Source: Nitrospira sp. (GTDB lineage Bacteria > Nitrospirota > Nitrospiria > Nitrospirales > Nitrospiraceae). From it: DNA of 31,536 nt. The stretch covers positions 1 through 31,536 of the forward strand of contig JANYEF010000144.1 in NCBI GenBank assembly GCA_025363325.1, read 5' to 3'. The notes beneath the pieces were generated by a model, which did no database searches, was not told where the DNA came from, and worked only from the letters and a program-made list of their open reading frames with translations. Positions 21,285 to 29,494 of the stretch are shown piece by piece. A program made the position numbers and the translations under genes. Position 1 is the first letter of the stretch. Each line of letters opens with the position of its first letter.

Positions 21285-23015
21285 ATGTCCACCTTCTCAC
21301 GATTTCTCCCGTTCCTGAAGCCCTACCTATCCCGCATGGTGCTGGCAGGCCTGCTGGTCATGGGTGTCGCTGCGATCAATCTGGCCCTGCTGCGGTTGGC
21401 CGGTACCCTGTGGGACATCATAACCGTGCAGCACGACCAGCCCAGGATGACGGATTTGATCACCGTCTTTCTCGGGCTCGTCGTCCTGCAAGGGCTCTGT
21501 TCGATGGGCCATAGCTATCTGACTGCATGGATTTCGCAGCGCATCGTCGCCGACTTTCGCCAACATCTCTTTGCGCATCTGCATACCTTATCGGTGAGCT
21601 TCTTTGCCCGACGGCGAACCGGCGAACTCCTTTCACGGCTCATGAATGACGTGACGGTTATTCAATCCGTCGTCACCGAAACGCCGATCGACAGTGCCAA
21701 ACAGCTCGTGACCTTCGTCGGAGGGATCACGTTCCTACTGACGATGAATTGGCGGCTCTGCCTCTTAATCCTGGTTCTGCTCCCTTTGCTCGTCCTCGTG
21801 GCCAAGTTCTTTGGGCGAAGACTGAAATCCCTCTCGACCTCGATTCAAGACCAAACCGCTGCATTGAGCACCCTGATCGAGGAAGTCATCTCCGGCATCC
21901 GGATCGTGAAGTCCTTTGTCCAAACAGAGCGCGAAAAGACTAGGTTTGCCGCGCAAGTCGAACAGACCTTGGCGTTGACGATGCGAAAGGCCGGCGTCAT
22001 GGCGGTGTTCATTCCCGTCATCAGCCTCCTCACGTTCTCTGCTGCAGCGGCGGTGTTGTGGTATGGGGGGCGGCAGGTCATCGACGGAAGCGTGTCGCCG
22101 GGCGACCTCTTTGCATTCGTCCTTTTTGCTGGAATTCTGATCGGCCCCTTCAGTTCCGCTGCTCGCGTATTCGCGCAGATTAAGGAAGCGCAGGGTGCCA
22201 CTCAACGGGTGTTTGAAATTCTCGACACACGTTCCGAGGTAAGCGACTCCCCTACGGCCACGCCACTGTCCACCGTATCGGGACATATCCGGGTGGAGCA
22301 CGTCAGCTTTGCCTACGATCCACGCCAACCAGTCTTGACGGATGTGTCGTTCGAAGCCAAGCCAGGCGAACTGGTCGCCATCGTCGGTCCCACCGGAGCC
22401 GGAAAGACGACCATGATGAACTTGCTCCACCGCTTCTACGATCCGACTGAGGGGCACGTCTCCATCGACGGGCAAGATCTCCGCCAGGTCACCATGGACA
22501 GTTGGTACCGGCAGATCGCGCTGGTCCCCCAAGAGACGATCTTGTTCGGCGGAACGATTCTCGACAATATCCGCTACGGAGACGGGAAGGCCACTCAGGA
22601 AGAAGTCGTGGCGGCGAGCCGTGCGGCTCACGCCCACGACTTCATCATGAGCTTCCCGGACCAGTACCAGACCATCGTGGGGGAAAAGGGAATCAATGTG
22701 TCGGGCGGACAGCGGCAGCGCATCGCCATCGCCAGGGCCATCGTGAAAAATCCACGAATCTTATTGTTGGATGAAGCCACCTCTGCCCTCGACAGTGAGT
22801 CGGAACGACTCGTCCAGGAGGCGCTAGAACAACTCATGAAAGGCCGAACGACCTTTGTGATCGCCCACCGCTTAACGACCATCCAACGAGCGGATCGCAT
22901 TCTCGTCCTCAACAAAGGGCGCCTCGTGGAAACCGGTACCCATGCCGAACTGATAGACCGTAAAGGTCTCTACCAATACCTCTACACCCTTCGGCTCACC
23001 GAACTCCCCGCCTAG
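21285..23015 (+). CDS. ABC transporter, fused permease and ATPase (MsbA/ABCB-like exporter)
   Basis: This is a half-transporter of 576 aa that should work as a homodimer. The N-terminal transmembrane domain (about residues 1-310) has six hydrophobic helices, including VLAGLLVMGVAAINLALL, FVGGITFLLTMNWRLCLLILVLLPLLVLV and AVFIPVISLLTFSAAAAVLW, plus the coupling region RRTGELLSRLMNDV. The ATPase domain has Walker A GPTGAGKTT (near 368-376), Q-loop LVPQETILF, signature NVSGGQRQR (near 470), Walker B ILLLDEATSALD and switch His in IAHRLTT. Lipid A flippase MsbA is the closest well-known relative, but multidrug or peptide exporters look alike. No substrate clue exists in the neighbours. No clear ribosome binding site precedes the ATG. 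Confidence 0.92.
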   Translation: MSTFSRFLPFLKPYLSRMVLAGLLVMGVAAINLALLRLAGTLWDIITVQHDQPRMTDLITVFLGLVVLQGLCSMGHSYLTAWISQRIVADFRQHLFAHLHTLSVSFFARRRTGELLSRLMNDVTVIQSVVTETPIDSAKQLVTFVGGITFLLTMNWRLCLLILVLLPLLVLVAKFFGRRLKSLSTSIQDQTAALSTLIEEVISGIRIVKSFVQTEREKTRFAAQVEQTLALTMRKAGVMAVFIPVISLLTFSAAAAVLWYGGRQVIDGSVSPGDLFAFVLFAGILIGPFSSAARVFAQIKEAQGATQRVFEILDTRSEVSDSPTATPLSTVSGHIRVEHVSFAYDPRQPVLTDVSFEAKPGELVAIVGPTGAGKTTMMNLLHRFYDPTEGHVSIDGQDLRQVTMDSWYRQIALVPQETILFGGTILDNIRYGDGKATQEEVVAASRAAHAHDFIMSFPDQYQTIVGEKGINVSGGQRQRIAIARAIVKNPRILLLDEATSALDSESERLVQEALEQLMKGRTTFVIAHRLTTIQRADRILVLNKGRLVETGTHAELIDRKGLYQYLYTLRLTELPA

Positions 23016-23137
23016 CAGGATGCTGAAAAAGTCCGCCAGCGGCGTTCTCGCTTCGCTCAGAAGCTCAACGTACCGAAGCGTACGCCTCGCCGCTTCGCTC
23101 GCTGCGGCCTTGCTGGACGGCCTTTTTGAGCATCCTG
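23016..23137. repeat. 122-bp hairpin repeat element (CAGGATGC arms) after the ABC exporter gene
   Basis: The element starts one base after the exporter stop codon. Its left arm (23016-23040, CAGGATGCTGAAAAAG then TCCGCCAGC) and right arm (23112-23137, GCTGGACGG then CCTTTTTGAGCATCCTG) are imperfect inverted repeats. An inner CGTAC/GTACG hairpin and CGCTTCGCTC-like words lie between them. The left-arm transcript has A-rich and the right-arm transcript T-rich tracts inside the stem, so it may also terminate transcription. Single-arm relatives occur at 23289-23314 and 29319-29340. It looks like a dispersed, REP-like or miniature element without coding capacity. Confidence 0.7.
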
Positions 23138-23497
23138 CGTAGCATTATCCTATAGTCCTTGAAATGGGGGCGATTGACTTTTCATCGTGCCACAACAGTT
23201 TTTCCAAAGACCCCTCGAAGATTTGCCGCGATCGTTCCGCAACTCGACTCAGTTTCCGCCCTAGACCGACCGATAACGGAAGAGCCTGCAGGATGCCCAA
23301 ACAGGCCGTCCAGCGAGCCGTGAAACGTGAATCGTTAAACGTGAAAGGTTTCGGAAGAAGAGCATTCGGCAGCCATACGTTTCACCTTTTACGGCACTTG
23401 AAAGCGCTGCTGGCGGACTGAATCGGTTTCCTGCTAGGGTTCTAAGAAAAGTCCTGCTCCGCCGACTGCTCTCCTACACGAACCGCTGAGGAGTCCC
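23138..23497. repeat. Gene-free spacer before the glucosidase gene, with repeat fragments
   Basis: No credible gene is seen in these 360 bases. At 23289-23314, CAGGATGCCCAAACAGGCC followed by GTCCAGC matches the right arm of the upstream element at 24 of 26 positions. It is followed by CGTGAAACGTGAA words (23319-23350). GTGAAACGT (23320-23328) is the exact inverse of ACGTTTCAC (23377-23385), forming a hairpin. The last 35 bases are the leader of the glucosidase gene with its AGGAG site. No good promoter match was found. Confidence 0.55.
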
Positions 23498-26188
23498 ATG
23501 CCACATTCACGCCGAACCACCCCATTAGACTCAGCCAGTCCAGCGCCGCTCATCGCGGAACAGCAGCGTCTTGAGGAAGACGCCCGCCGGCAGGAACATT
23601 GGAAACGCTGGGGGCCCTATCTCAGCGAACGGGCCTGGGGGACCGTCCGCGAAGACTACAGCCCGCACGGAACCGCCTGGGAATCGTTTCCTCACGACCA
23701 TGCTCGTTCGCGCGCCTATCGCTGGAATGAGGACGGACTGGCCGGCATTTCCGATCGTCATCAATATATCTGCTTCGCCATCGCCCTCTGGAACGGACGA
23801 GATCCTATTCTGAAAGAACGGATCTTCGGCCTCACGGGCAACGAAGGGAATCACGGTGAAGACGTCAAAGACTATTACTTCTACCTCGATTCGACCCCGA
23901 CCCACTCCTACATGAAGTACCTCTACAAGTACCCGCAGGCGGAGTTCCCCTATGCGAAGCTCGTCGAGGAGAGTCGTCGACGGGGCCGGCGGGACTTGGA
24001 ATACGAACTGATCGACACCGGCGTCTTCGACGAGAATCGCTACTTCGATGTCATCGTGGAATATGCCAAGGCCTCACCCGAGGATCTGCTGATCCGCATT
24101 CACGTCGTCAACCATGGGCCCGATCCTGCTGAGTTGACACTCCTCCCGACACTCTGGTTTCGGAACACCTGGTCCTGGGGGCTCGACGCGCGCCGGCCGC
24201 GAATGCGTGAAGGAGACGCCGCCAAGGGCATGAGCGTCATCGAGCTGGACCACGAGTACTACGGCCGACGACGCCTCTGGTGTGAGCGACAGCCGCCATT
24301 GCTGTTCACAGAGAACGAGACAAACACCAGTCGGCTCTATGGCGATGCGGAGGGAGGCCGGTATGTGAAAGACAGCTTTCATGACTACGTGGTACAGGGC
24401 GACAAAGGGGCGGTGAATCCCCACAAGATCGGGTCGAAAGCCGCCGCCCACTACACCCTCTCATTGGCCCCTGGCGCATCGGACACCATCCATCTTCGCT
24501 TAACGAACGAAGATAGCGAGAAGGGTCTCACGTTCGAGGCGTTCGACGCCACGTTCATGCAGCGGATTCAGGAGGCCAACGAGTTCTACAACGCACTCGC
24601 GCCGCCCGATCTCTCCGAAGACGCACGCCGTGTCCAGCGGCAAGCGTTTGCCGGCCTCCTCTGGAGCAAGCAGTTCTACCATTACGACGTCAATCGGTGG
24701 CTGAAGGGCGACCCGACTTGGTCCGAACCGCCCAGAGAACGGCTCCATGGACGCAACTCGGATTGGACCCATCTTTACAACGCCGACGTCATCTCCATGC
24801 CGGACAAGTGGGAGTATCCCTGGTATGCCGCATGGGATCTCGCATTTCACTGCATTCCGCTGGCGTTGGTGGATGCGACCTTTGCCAAGGAGCAGCTGAT
24901 CCTGATGCTCCGTGAGTGGTACATGCACCCGAACGGCCAGATTCCCGCCTACGAATGGGCGTTTGGAGATGTGAATCCTCCCGTGCATGCGTGGGCGGCC
25001 TGGCGCATCTACAAGATCGACAAGAAACGGAAGGGTGTAGGCGATCGCGTCTTCTTGGAGCGCGTGTTTCACAAATTGCTCTTGAATTTCACCTGGTGGG
25101 TGAATCGGAAAGACACCGAAGGGAAAAATATCTTCCAGGGCGGATTCCTGGGCCTCGATAACATCGGGGTCTTCGACCGCAGCGCGCCGTTGCCGACCGG
25201 CGGGCATATCGAACAATCGGATGCGACGAGTTGGATGGGCATGTATTGCCTCAACATGCTCTCGATCGCGTTGGAACTGGCCCGAGAAAATCGGGCGTAC
25301 GAGGACGTCGCCAGCAAATTTTTCGAGCACTTCGTCTACATCTGCCGAGCCATGAACAACATCGGTGGGGAGAAAATCGAACTGTGGAACAAAGAAGACG
25401 GATTTTTCTACGACGTCCTGCATCTTCCTGACGGGCAGACGCTTCCCTTGAAGGTCCGGTCACTGGTCGGGTTGATCCCGCTCTTTGCCGTGGAGACGTT
25501 AGATTCTGAACTGATCGATAGCCTTCCCCGGTTTAAACACCGCATGCAGTGGTTCATTGAAAACCGGCCCGACTTCAGCGCGCACGTGGAAACCCAATCA
25601 CATGACGGCGAGGTCCGGCGCTTCCTATCGCTAGTGAGCCGCGACCGGCTGAAATCCGTGTTGCGTTATATGTTGGACGAAGGGGAATTCCTGTCTCCCT
25701 TCGGCATCCGCGCCCTCTCGCGCTACCACAAGGATCACCCCTACGTCCTATCGGCAATGGGCATGGACTATCGAGTGGACTATGAGCCGGCCGAATCGAG
25801 CACGGGAAATTTTGGCGGGAACTCCAACTGGCGTGGCCCAATTTGGTTTCCCGTCAACTATCTGCTGATCGAATCGCTCCAGAAATTCCATTACTTCCTT
25901 GGCGACGACTATAAAATCGAATGTCCGACCGGCTCTGGTCGGACCATCCCCTTGAACGAAGTCGCTGCGGAATTATCACGGCGGCTCACCCGCATCTTTC
26001 TCCGCGACCAAGCCGGGCGACGCCCCGTCTTCGGAGACACCGCCAAGTTCCAGGAAGATCCCCTCTGGCGAGACGCGGTTCCCTTCTACGAATACTTCCA
26101 TGGAGACAACGGCTCCGGCATCGGCGCCAGTCACCAAACGGGATGGACAGGATTGGTGGCGAAACTGATTCAGCAGTCAGGGGAATAG
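23498..26188 (+). CDS. Large glucosidase of the GH63/MGH1 type
   Basis: This 896-aa cytoplasmic enzyme (no signal peptide) resembles bacterial 'glucosidase' proteins related to GH63 mannosyl-oligosaccharide glucosidase. The N-terminal beta-sandwich part includes WGPYLSERAWGTVREDYSP and YRWNEDGLAGISDRHQYICFA. The C-terminal (alpha/alpha)6 barrel includes YPWYAAWDLAFHCIPLALVD, GQIPAYEWAFGDVNPPVHAW, HIEQSDATSWMGMYCLNML and NFGGNSNWRGPIWFPVNYLL, which hold likely catalytic acids. The ATG is preceded by AGGAG at good spacing. It is followed after 88 bp by a glycogen debranching enzyme gene, so a role in alpha-glucan, trehalose or glucosyl-compatible-solute turnover is likely. The exact substrate cannot be read from sequence. 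Confidence 0.85.
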   Translation: MPHSRRTTPLDSASPAPLIAEQQRLEEDARRQEHWKRWGPYLSERAWGTVREDYSPHGTAWESFPHDHARSRAYRWNEDGLAGISDRHQYICFAIALWNGRDPILKERIFGLTGNEGNHGEDVKDYYFYLDSTPTHSYMKYLYKYPQAEFPYAKLVEESRRRGRRDLEYELIDTGVFDENRYFDVIVEYAKASPEDLLIRIHVVNHGPDPAELTLLPTLWFRNTWSWGLDARRPRMREGDAAKGMSVIELDHEYYGRRRLWCERQPPLLFTENETNTSRLYGDAEGGRYVKDSFHDYVVQGDKGAVNPHKIGSKAAAHYTLSLAPGASDTIHLRLTNEDSEKGLTFEAFDATFMQRIQEANEFYNALAPPDLSEDARRVQRQAFAGLLWSKQFYHYDVNRWLKGDPTWSEPPRERLHGRNSDWTHLYNADVISMPDKWEYPWYAAWDLAFHCIPLALVDATFAKEQLILMLREWYMHPNGQIPAYEWAFGDVNPPVHAWAAWRIYKIDKKRKGVGDRVFLERVFHKLLLNFTWWVNRKDTEGKNIFQGGFLGLDNIGVFDRSAPLPTGGHIEQSDATSWMGMYCLNMLSIALELARENRAYEDVASKFFEHFVYICRAMNNIGGEKIELWNKEDGFFYDVLHLPDGQTLPLKVRSLVGLIPLFAVETLDSELIDSLPRFKHRMQWFIENRPDFSAHVETQSHDGEVRRFLSLVSRDRLKSVLRYMLDEGEFLSPFGIRALSRYHKDHPYVLSAMGMDYRVDYEPAESSTGNFGGNSNWRGPIWFPVNYLLIESLQKFHYFLGDDYKIECPTGSGRTIPLNEVAAELSRRLTRIFLRDQAGRRPVFGDTAKFQEDPLWRDAVPFYEYFHGDNGSGIGASHQTGWTGLVAKLIQQSGE

Positions 26189-26193
26189 GGGGA

Positions 26194-26272
26194 GCCTATG
26201 GCAAATGGCTGATAGCGTATAGCAAGAAACTCTTGCCATCGGCCATACGCCATACGCTCTTGATGAGAAAAA
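26194..26272. repeat. Imperfect inverted word repeat between the two glucan enzymes
   Basis: The 88-bp gap is built from words such as TATGGC, ATGGCTGATAGC and GCGTATAGC, then the inverted GCCATCGGCCATACGCC and ATACGCT. A perfect GCAAGA/TCTTGC stem with a 3-base loop sits in the centre. The whole gap can fold as one imperfect hairpin. It may stabilise or attenuate the two-gene transcript, or be another example of the word-built spacers in this window. Confidence 0.55.
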
Positions 26273-26276
26273 CGCC

Positions 26277-28265
26277 ATGAAGGTTGACGCAACCACATGC
26301 CAAGACTTCGAGCAGGCACTGGGCCTTGAGTGGCTAGAAACCAACGGCCGCGGCGGATTTGCGTCTGGCACGGTCGCGGGCGCGAATACCAGGCGCTACC
26401 ATGCGTTGCTGCTGACGGCGCGCAAGCCGCCAAGTGAACGGTTTGCCCTCGTGAATCACCTCGAAGAATGGATCGATATCGAAGGCCAATCCTATCCTCT
26501 CTCGACCAATCTCTACCCCAATGCCATTCACCCGGAAGGGTACAAACAATGCACGGTCTTCACGACAGACCCCTGGCCGACCTGGACTTATGACTGCCAA
26601 GGCACGGTCGTGCAACGAGAAGTCTTCTGCGTGCGCGACCGCGACCTAGTGGTCATCCGATGGACGTTCGCCAGAAAGACCAAGAAGGCGATCACGTTGC
26701 GCGTGCGACCGATGGTGAGCGGGCGCGACTATCACGCAACCCATCATATAAACGACAGTCTGGCCACCACCGCCACGGTGGTAGATGGACTCGTGGCCTG
26801 GCGCCCCTACGGCGAGTTGTCATCGGTACAGGCGTTCCAGACCGGCAGGTATCGCCATGACCCGACGTGGTTTCGCACCGTCCAATTCCCGACTGAACAG
26901 GAACGAGGACTCGATTTCGAAGAAGATTGGTGGTCGCCCGGCGAGTTCACCTACCAGCTCGATCAGGGAGTCGTTGCGACTTTGGTCCTCACCACCGAGT
27001 CAATCGACTCGGTGGATGTCGCGGCTTTGGCCCAGAGTGAACGGAAGAGACGAACGGATCTTCGAGCTGCGGCCCCAACCACTGATCCATTAGCTGGCGA
27101 ACTCTGGTGCGCTGTGGAGGCCTATCTCGCTGCGCGAGGCAGCCGACAGACCGTCATTGCCGGCTACCCCTGGTTCATCGACTGGGGACGCGACACCTTC
27201 ATCTCTCTGCCGGGGCTCTGCCTGGTGACAGGCCGGTGGGAAACCGCCTGGCAAACGATCGAATCGTTCGCCGCGCATATCTCGCAGGGCATGGTCCCGA
27301 ACCGCTTCCCAGACATCGGCGAGCAGCCGGAGTACAACACGATTGACGCCTCACTCTGGTTTGTCCACGCAATTGAACGGTATTGGGCCTATACCAAGGA
27401 CGAAGCGCGCGTCCGTGCAGTAGCTTGGCCTGCGGTAAAACACATCATCGACGGCTATCGACAAGGCACGCGCTATCACATTCATAAGGATGAAGACGGG
27501 CTCATTGCCGGGGGCGTGCCCGGCGTGCAACTCACGTGGATGGATGCGAAAATCGGCAATTGGGTCGTCACGCCGCGTCATGGAAAGCCAGTCGAGATTC
27601 AAGCGCTGTGGGCAAGAGCCTTGGAAATCGGAGCACATCTTGCCACGGAATTCGGCGAGCCGTCCTATGCGGTGCGTTGTCGAGAAGATCGCACGCAGGC
27701 CGTGGCATCTTTCCGCGCGAAGTTCTGGAACGAAGCAGGCGGCTTTCTCTACGACGTGATCGACGGACCGGAGGGCAACGATGCATCGATTCGCCCCAAC
27801 CAAATCTACGCCATCGCCCTCTGCAACGACCTCGTGACCAATGAACAGGCCCGGAAGATTCTCCGGATCGTGGAGGACCAACTGCTCACACCGGTGGGAC
27901 TACGGACACTCTCGCCAAAGGACAGCCGCTACCGCCCACGGTACATAGGCGGGGTGGTGGAGCGAGACGGAGCCTATCATCAAGGGACAGTCTGGCCGTT
28001 TCTATTGGGGCCGTTTGTCACGGCCTGGCTAAAGGTCAACGGCAACAGCTCGGCGAAGAGAGCAGAGGCGCGGGCGTTTCTCCACGGGCTGGAGGCCCAT
28101 CTCCATGACGCCTGTCTCGGCCAGGTCTCGGAGATTTTTGACGCGGAAGCGCCGCACCACGCAAGGGGTTGCTTTGCGCAGGCCTGGTCGGTTGCAGAAC
28201 CGCTCCGCGCCTTGATCGAAGACCTCGGCATCGCAGCCAGTACCCAGCCAGCCCTATCGAAATAG
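26277..28265 (+). CDS. Glycogen debranching enzyme (amylo-alpha-1,6-glucosidase type, GH133)
   Basis: This 662-aa enzyme resembles the archaeal/bacterial GDE family that removes alpha-1,6 branches. The N-terminal domain (GDE_N type) begins LEWLETNGRGGFASGTVAGANTRRYHALL within residues 18-48. The C-terminal (alpha/alpha)6 GDE domain has AGYPWFIDWGRDTFISLPGL (about residues 295-314), with a probable catalytic Asp. It continues MVPNRFPDIGEQPEYNTIDASLWFVHA, SIRPNQIYAIAL and YHQGTVWPFLLGPF. It is transcribed with the upstream glucosidase. The ATG at 26277 has no strong ribosome binding site, so translation may depend on the hairpin-containing gap or on coupling. No glgA, glgB or glgP is present in the window. 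Confidence 0.92.
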   Translation: MKVDATTCQDFEQALGLEWLETNGRGGFASGTVAGANTRRYHALLLTARKPPSERFALVNHLEEWIDIEGQSYPLSTNLYPNAIHPEGYKQCTVFTTDPWPTWTYDCQGTVVQREVFCVRDRDLVVIRWTFARKTKKAITLRVRPMVSGRDYHATHHINDSLATTATVVDGLVAWRPYGELSSVQAFQTGRYRHDPTWFRTVQFPTEQERGLDFEEDWWSPGEFTYQLDQGVVATLVLTTESIDSVDVAALAQSERKRRTDLRAAAPTTDPLAGELWCAVEAYLAARGSRQTVIAGYPWFIDWGRDTFISLPGLCLVTGRWETAWQTIESFAAHISQGMVPNRFPDIGEQPEYNTIDASLWFVHAIERYWAYTKDEARVRAVAWPAVKHIIDGYRQGTRYHIHKDEDGLIAGGVPGVQLTWMDAKIGNWVVTPRHGKPVEIQALWARALEIGAHLATEFGEPSYAVRCREDRTQAVASFRAKFWNEAGGFLYDVIDGPEGNDASIRPNQIYAIALCNDLVTNEQARKILRIVEDQLLTPVGLRTLSPKDSRYRPRYIGGVVERDGAYHQGTVWPFLLGPFVTAWLKVNGNSSAKRAEARAFLHGLEAHLHDACLGQVSEIFDAEAPHHARGCFAQAWSVAEPLRALIEDLGIAASTQPALSK

Positions 28266-28321
28266 CCCTGACGGCCCGCAACAGTCTGGCGAAGCCGGAC
28301 CGTGAATCCTTCAGAGCGTCC

Positions 28322-28454
28322 GGGGTATTCTCTTTCGCCGAATACCCCGTAGCTTGCTGCGGGGATGAAGGCGAGGAGAACCCTCCATAGCCTTGGCGAA
28401 GGAGGGTAGCGGCTTCGGAGAATTTCGCAGGATTCCCCGCAGCTTGCTGCAGGG
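28322..28454. repeat. Palindromic repeat cluster between the debranching enzyme and AKR genes
   Basis: In this 193-bp convergent spacer, GGGGTATTC/GAATACCCC (28322-28348, 9-bp perfect stem) shares its CCCC with the next hairpin CCCCGTAGC-TT-GCTGCGGGG (28345-28364), so the two are mutually exclusive. CCCTCC/GGAGGG (28381-28406) follows. A second near-copy, CCCCGCAGC-TT-GCTGCAGGG (28435-28454), ends 5 bp before the AKR stop codon. The duplicated core (C)CCCGYAGCTTGCTGCRGGG looks REP-like. It probably also ends both convergent transcripts. Confidence 0.65.
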
Positions 28455-28458
28455 AGCT

Positions 28459-29298
28459 TCATACCCCGATCGTGTCGATCACCTGCATGTCTTCAGCGGT
28501 GAGGGTGAGCTGTTCCGCTTGAAGATCCTCTTTCATATGTTGTGGGTTCGTGGTACCGGTCAACGGGAGCATCCCGACCTGCATCGCATACCGAAAGACG
28601 ACTTGTGCGAGCCCGGCCCCTAACCGTTGGGCAATGGCCCGAATGGCTGGATCGGCAAAGATTCCTTGATTCGCGGTCAACAGCGAAAAGCCTTGATAGA
28701 TGATGCCATGGGCCCGGCAGATCTCTCGCACCTCTTTGTCCCATCCCAATGCGGCATAACAGCGGTTTTGCACCATCATGGGTTTCACCGCTGCCTGGGC
28801 ACAGAGCTGGGTGAGTTGCTCGGCCGTGACATTGCTGATGCCGATCATTTTCGCTTTCCCTGACTGATAGAACCCTTCGATGGCGGCCCACACCTCCCGA
28901 TCCGCATCTCCCAATCCCTGCCGCTGATAGGGCCCATGCAAGACATAGGAGTCCAGATAGTCGGTATGCAGGTGGGCCAACGAACTGTTGAAGGACTGTG
29001 TCACTTGGGCGGTGAGAGTCGCCGAGGCATCGTAGGGAGTGCGATGGTCCTGGCCATTCGTCGGCGTAAACTTGGTTTGAAGAAAGAGGCGATCTCGCGT
29101 GATCCCTTGCTGCGCGAGGGCCAGCAGGGCCTCCCCCACCAGCGCTTCCTGGTAATGGATCAGTTGGTTGGCCGTGTCGATGGCTCTGAAGCCTGCCACC
29201 ACGGCTAACTGCACCAATTGCGTCGTGGCCTCTTTTTTCCACGCCGTGCCATACATGAACGAAGGAACCGGCACATTGTTATAGGCGGTCAAGGGCAT
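28459..29298 (-). CDS. Aldo/keto reductase
   Basis: This 279-aa NADPH-dependent oxidoreductase has a TIM barrel. The catalytic tetrad is recognisable: Asp in FRAIDTANQL, Tyr in IHYQEALVGEAL, Lys in LFLQTKFTP and His in DSYVLHGPY. Later motifs are EGFYQSGKAKMIGISNVTAEQL, MMVQNRCYAALGWDKEVREIC and a C-terminal LPLTGTTNPQHMKEDL, where canonical family members have IPKS/IPGT. The ATG at 29298 has GGAG eight bases upstream; longer frames to 29490 run through repeat sequence and are rejected. It could act on sugars, keto acids or aldehydes; the substrate is unknown. Convergent with the glycogen enzymes, it may be unrelated to them. Confidence 0.9.
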   Translation of the reverse strand: MPLTAYNNVPVPSFMYGTAWKKEATTQLVQLAVVAGFRAIDTANQLIHYQEALVGEALLALAQQGITRDRLFLQTKFTPTNGQDHRTPYDASATLTAQVTQSFNSSLAHLHTDYLDSYVLHGPYQRQGLGDADREVWAAIEGFYQSGKAKMIGISNVTAEQLTQLCAQAAVKPMMVQNRCYAALGWDKEVREICRAHGIIYQGFSLLTANQGIFADPAIRAIAQRLGAGLAQVVFRYAMQVGMLPLTGTTNPQHMKEDLQAEQLTLTAEDMQVIDTIGV

Positions 29299-29318
29299 GT
29301 TGTGTTCTCCAAGATGAG

Positions 29319-29455
29319 CAGGATGCCGAAAAAGCCGGCAGGTCCAGAGACCGTGGCACGTGAAGCGCGAGACGTTCGAGAAAGGCGCGATCCGAAATTC
29401 AAAGTTCAACAAACCTCGAACTTCGGACCTCGAACCCTCGCCCGTCGTGCCAGAA
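29319..29455. repeat. Word-repeat spacer upstream of the AKR gene
   Basis: It starts with CAGGATGCCGAAAAAGCCGG (29319-29338), matching the left arm of the 23016 element at 15 of the first 16 bases. CGTGGCACGTGAAGCGCGAG then resembles the CGTGAAACGTGAA words at 23319. The rest (29388-29450) is built from AATTCAAAGTTCAACAAACC and CTCGAACTTCGGACCTCGAA type words. No gene is visible here. Confidence 0.55.
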
Positions 29456-29462
29456 TAGTGTT

Positions 29463-29477
29463 CCCGCAGACTGCGGG
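29463..29477 (-). terminator. Short hairpin after the lipocalin gene
   Basis: CCCGCA-GAC-TGCGGG forms a six-base-pair perfect stem with a three-base loop, 18 bp downstream of the lipocalin stop codon. There is no T-run on the minus strand, so termination is only a possibility; mRNA 3'-end protection is an alternative. Confidence 0.35.
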
Positions 29478-29494
29478 GGGCACGCTGCAAGCCG

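Noticed and set aside
23164..23421. 85-codon frame upstream of the glucosidase gene
   Set aside because: It passes through the CAGGATGC arm and the CGTGAAACGTGAA word repeats, and has no ribosome binding site or family resemblance.
24500..25423. 307-codon minus-strand frame inside the glucosidase gene
   Set aside because: It is antisense to strongly conserved glycosidase motifs; long antisense frames are expected in G+C-rich genes.
29299..29490. 64-codon N-terminal extension of the aldo/keto reductase
   Set aside because: The extension translates repeat sequence, while the ATG at 29298 has a proper ribosome binding site and begins at the normal family N-terminus.
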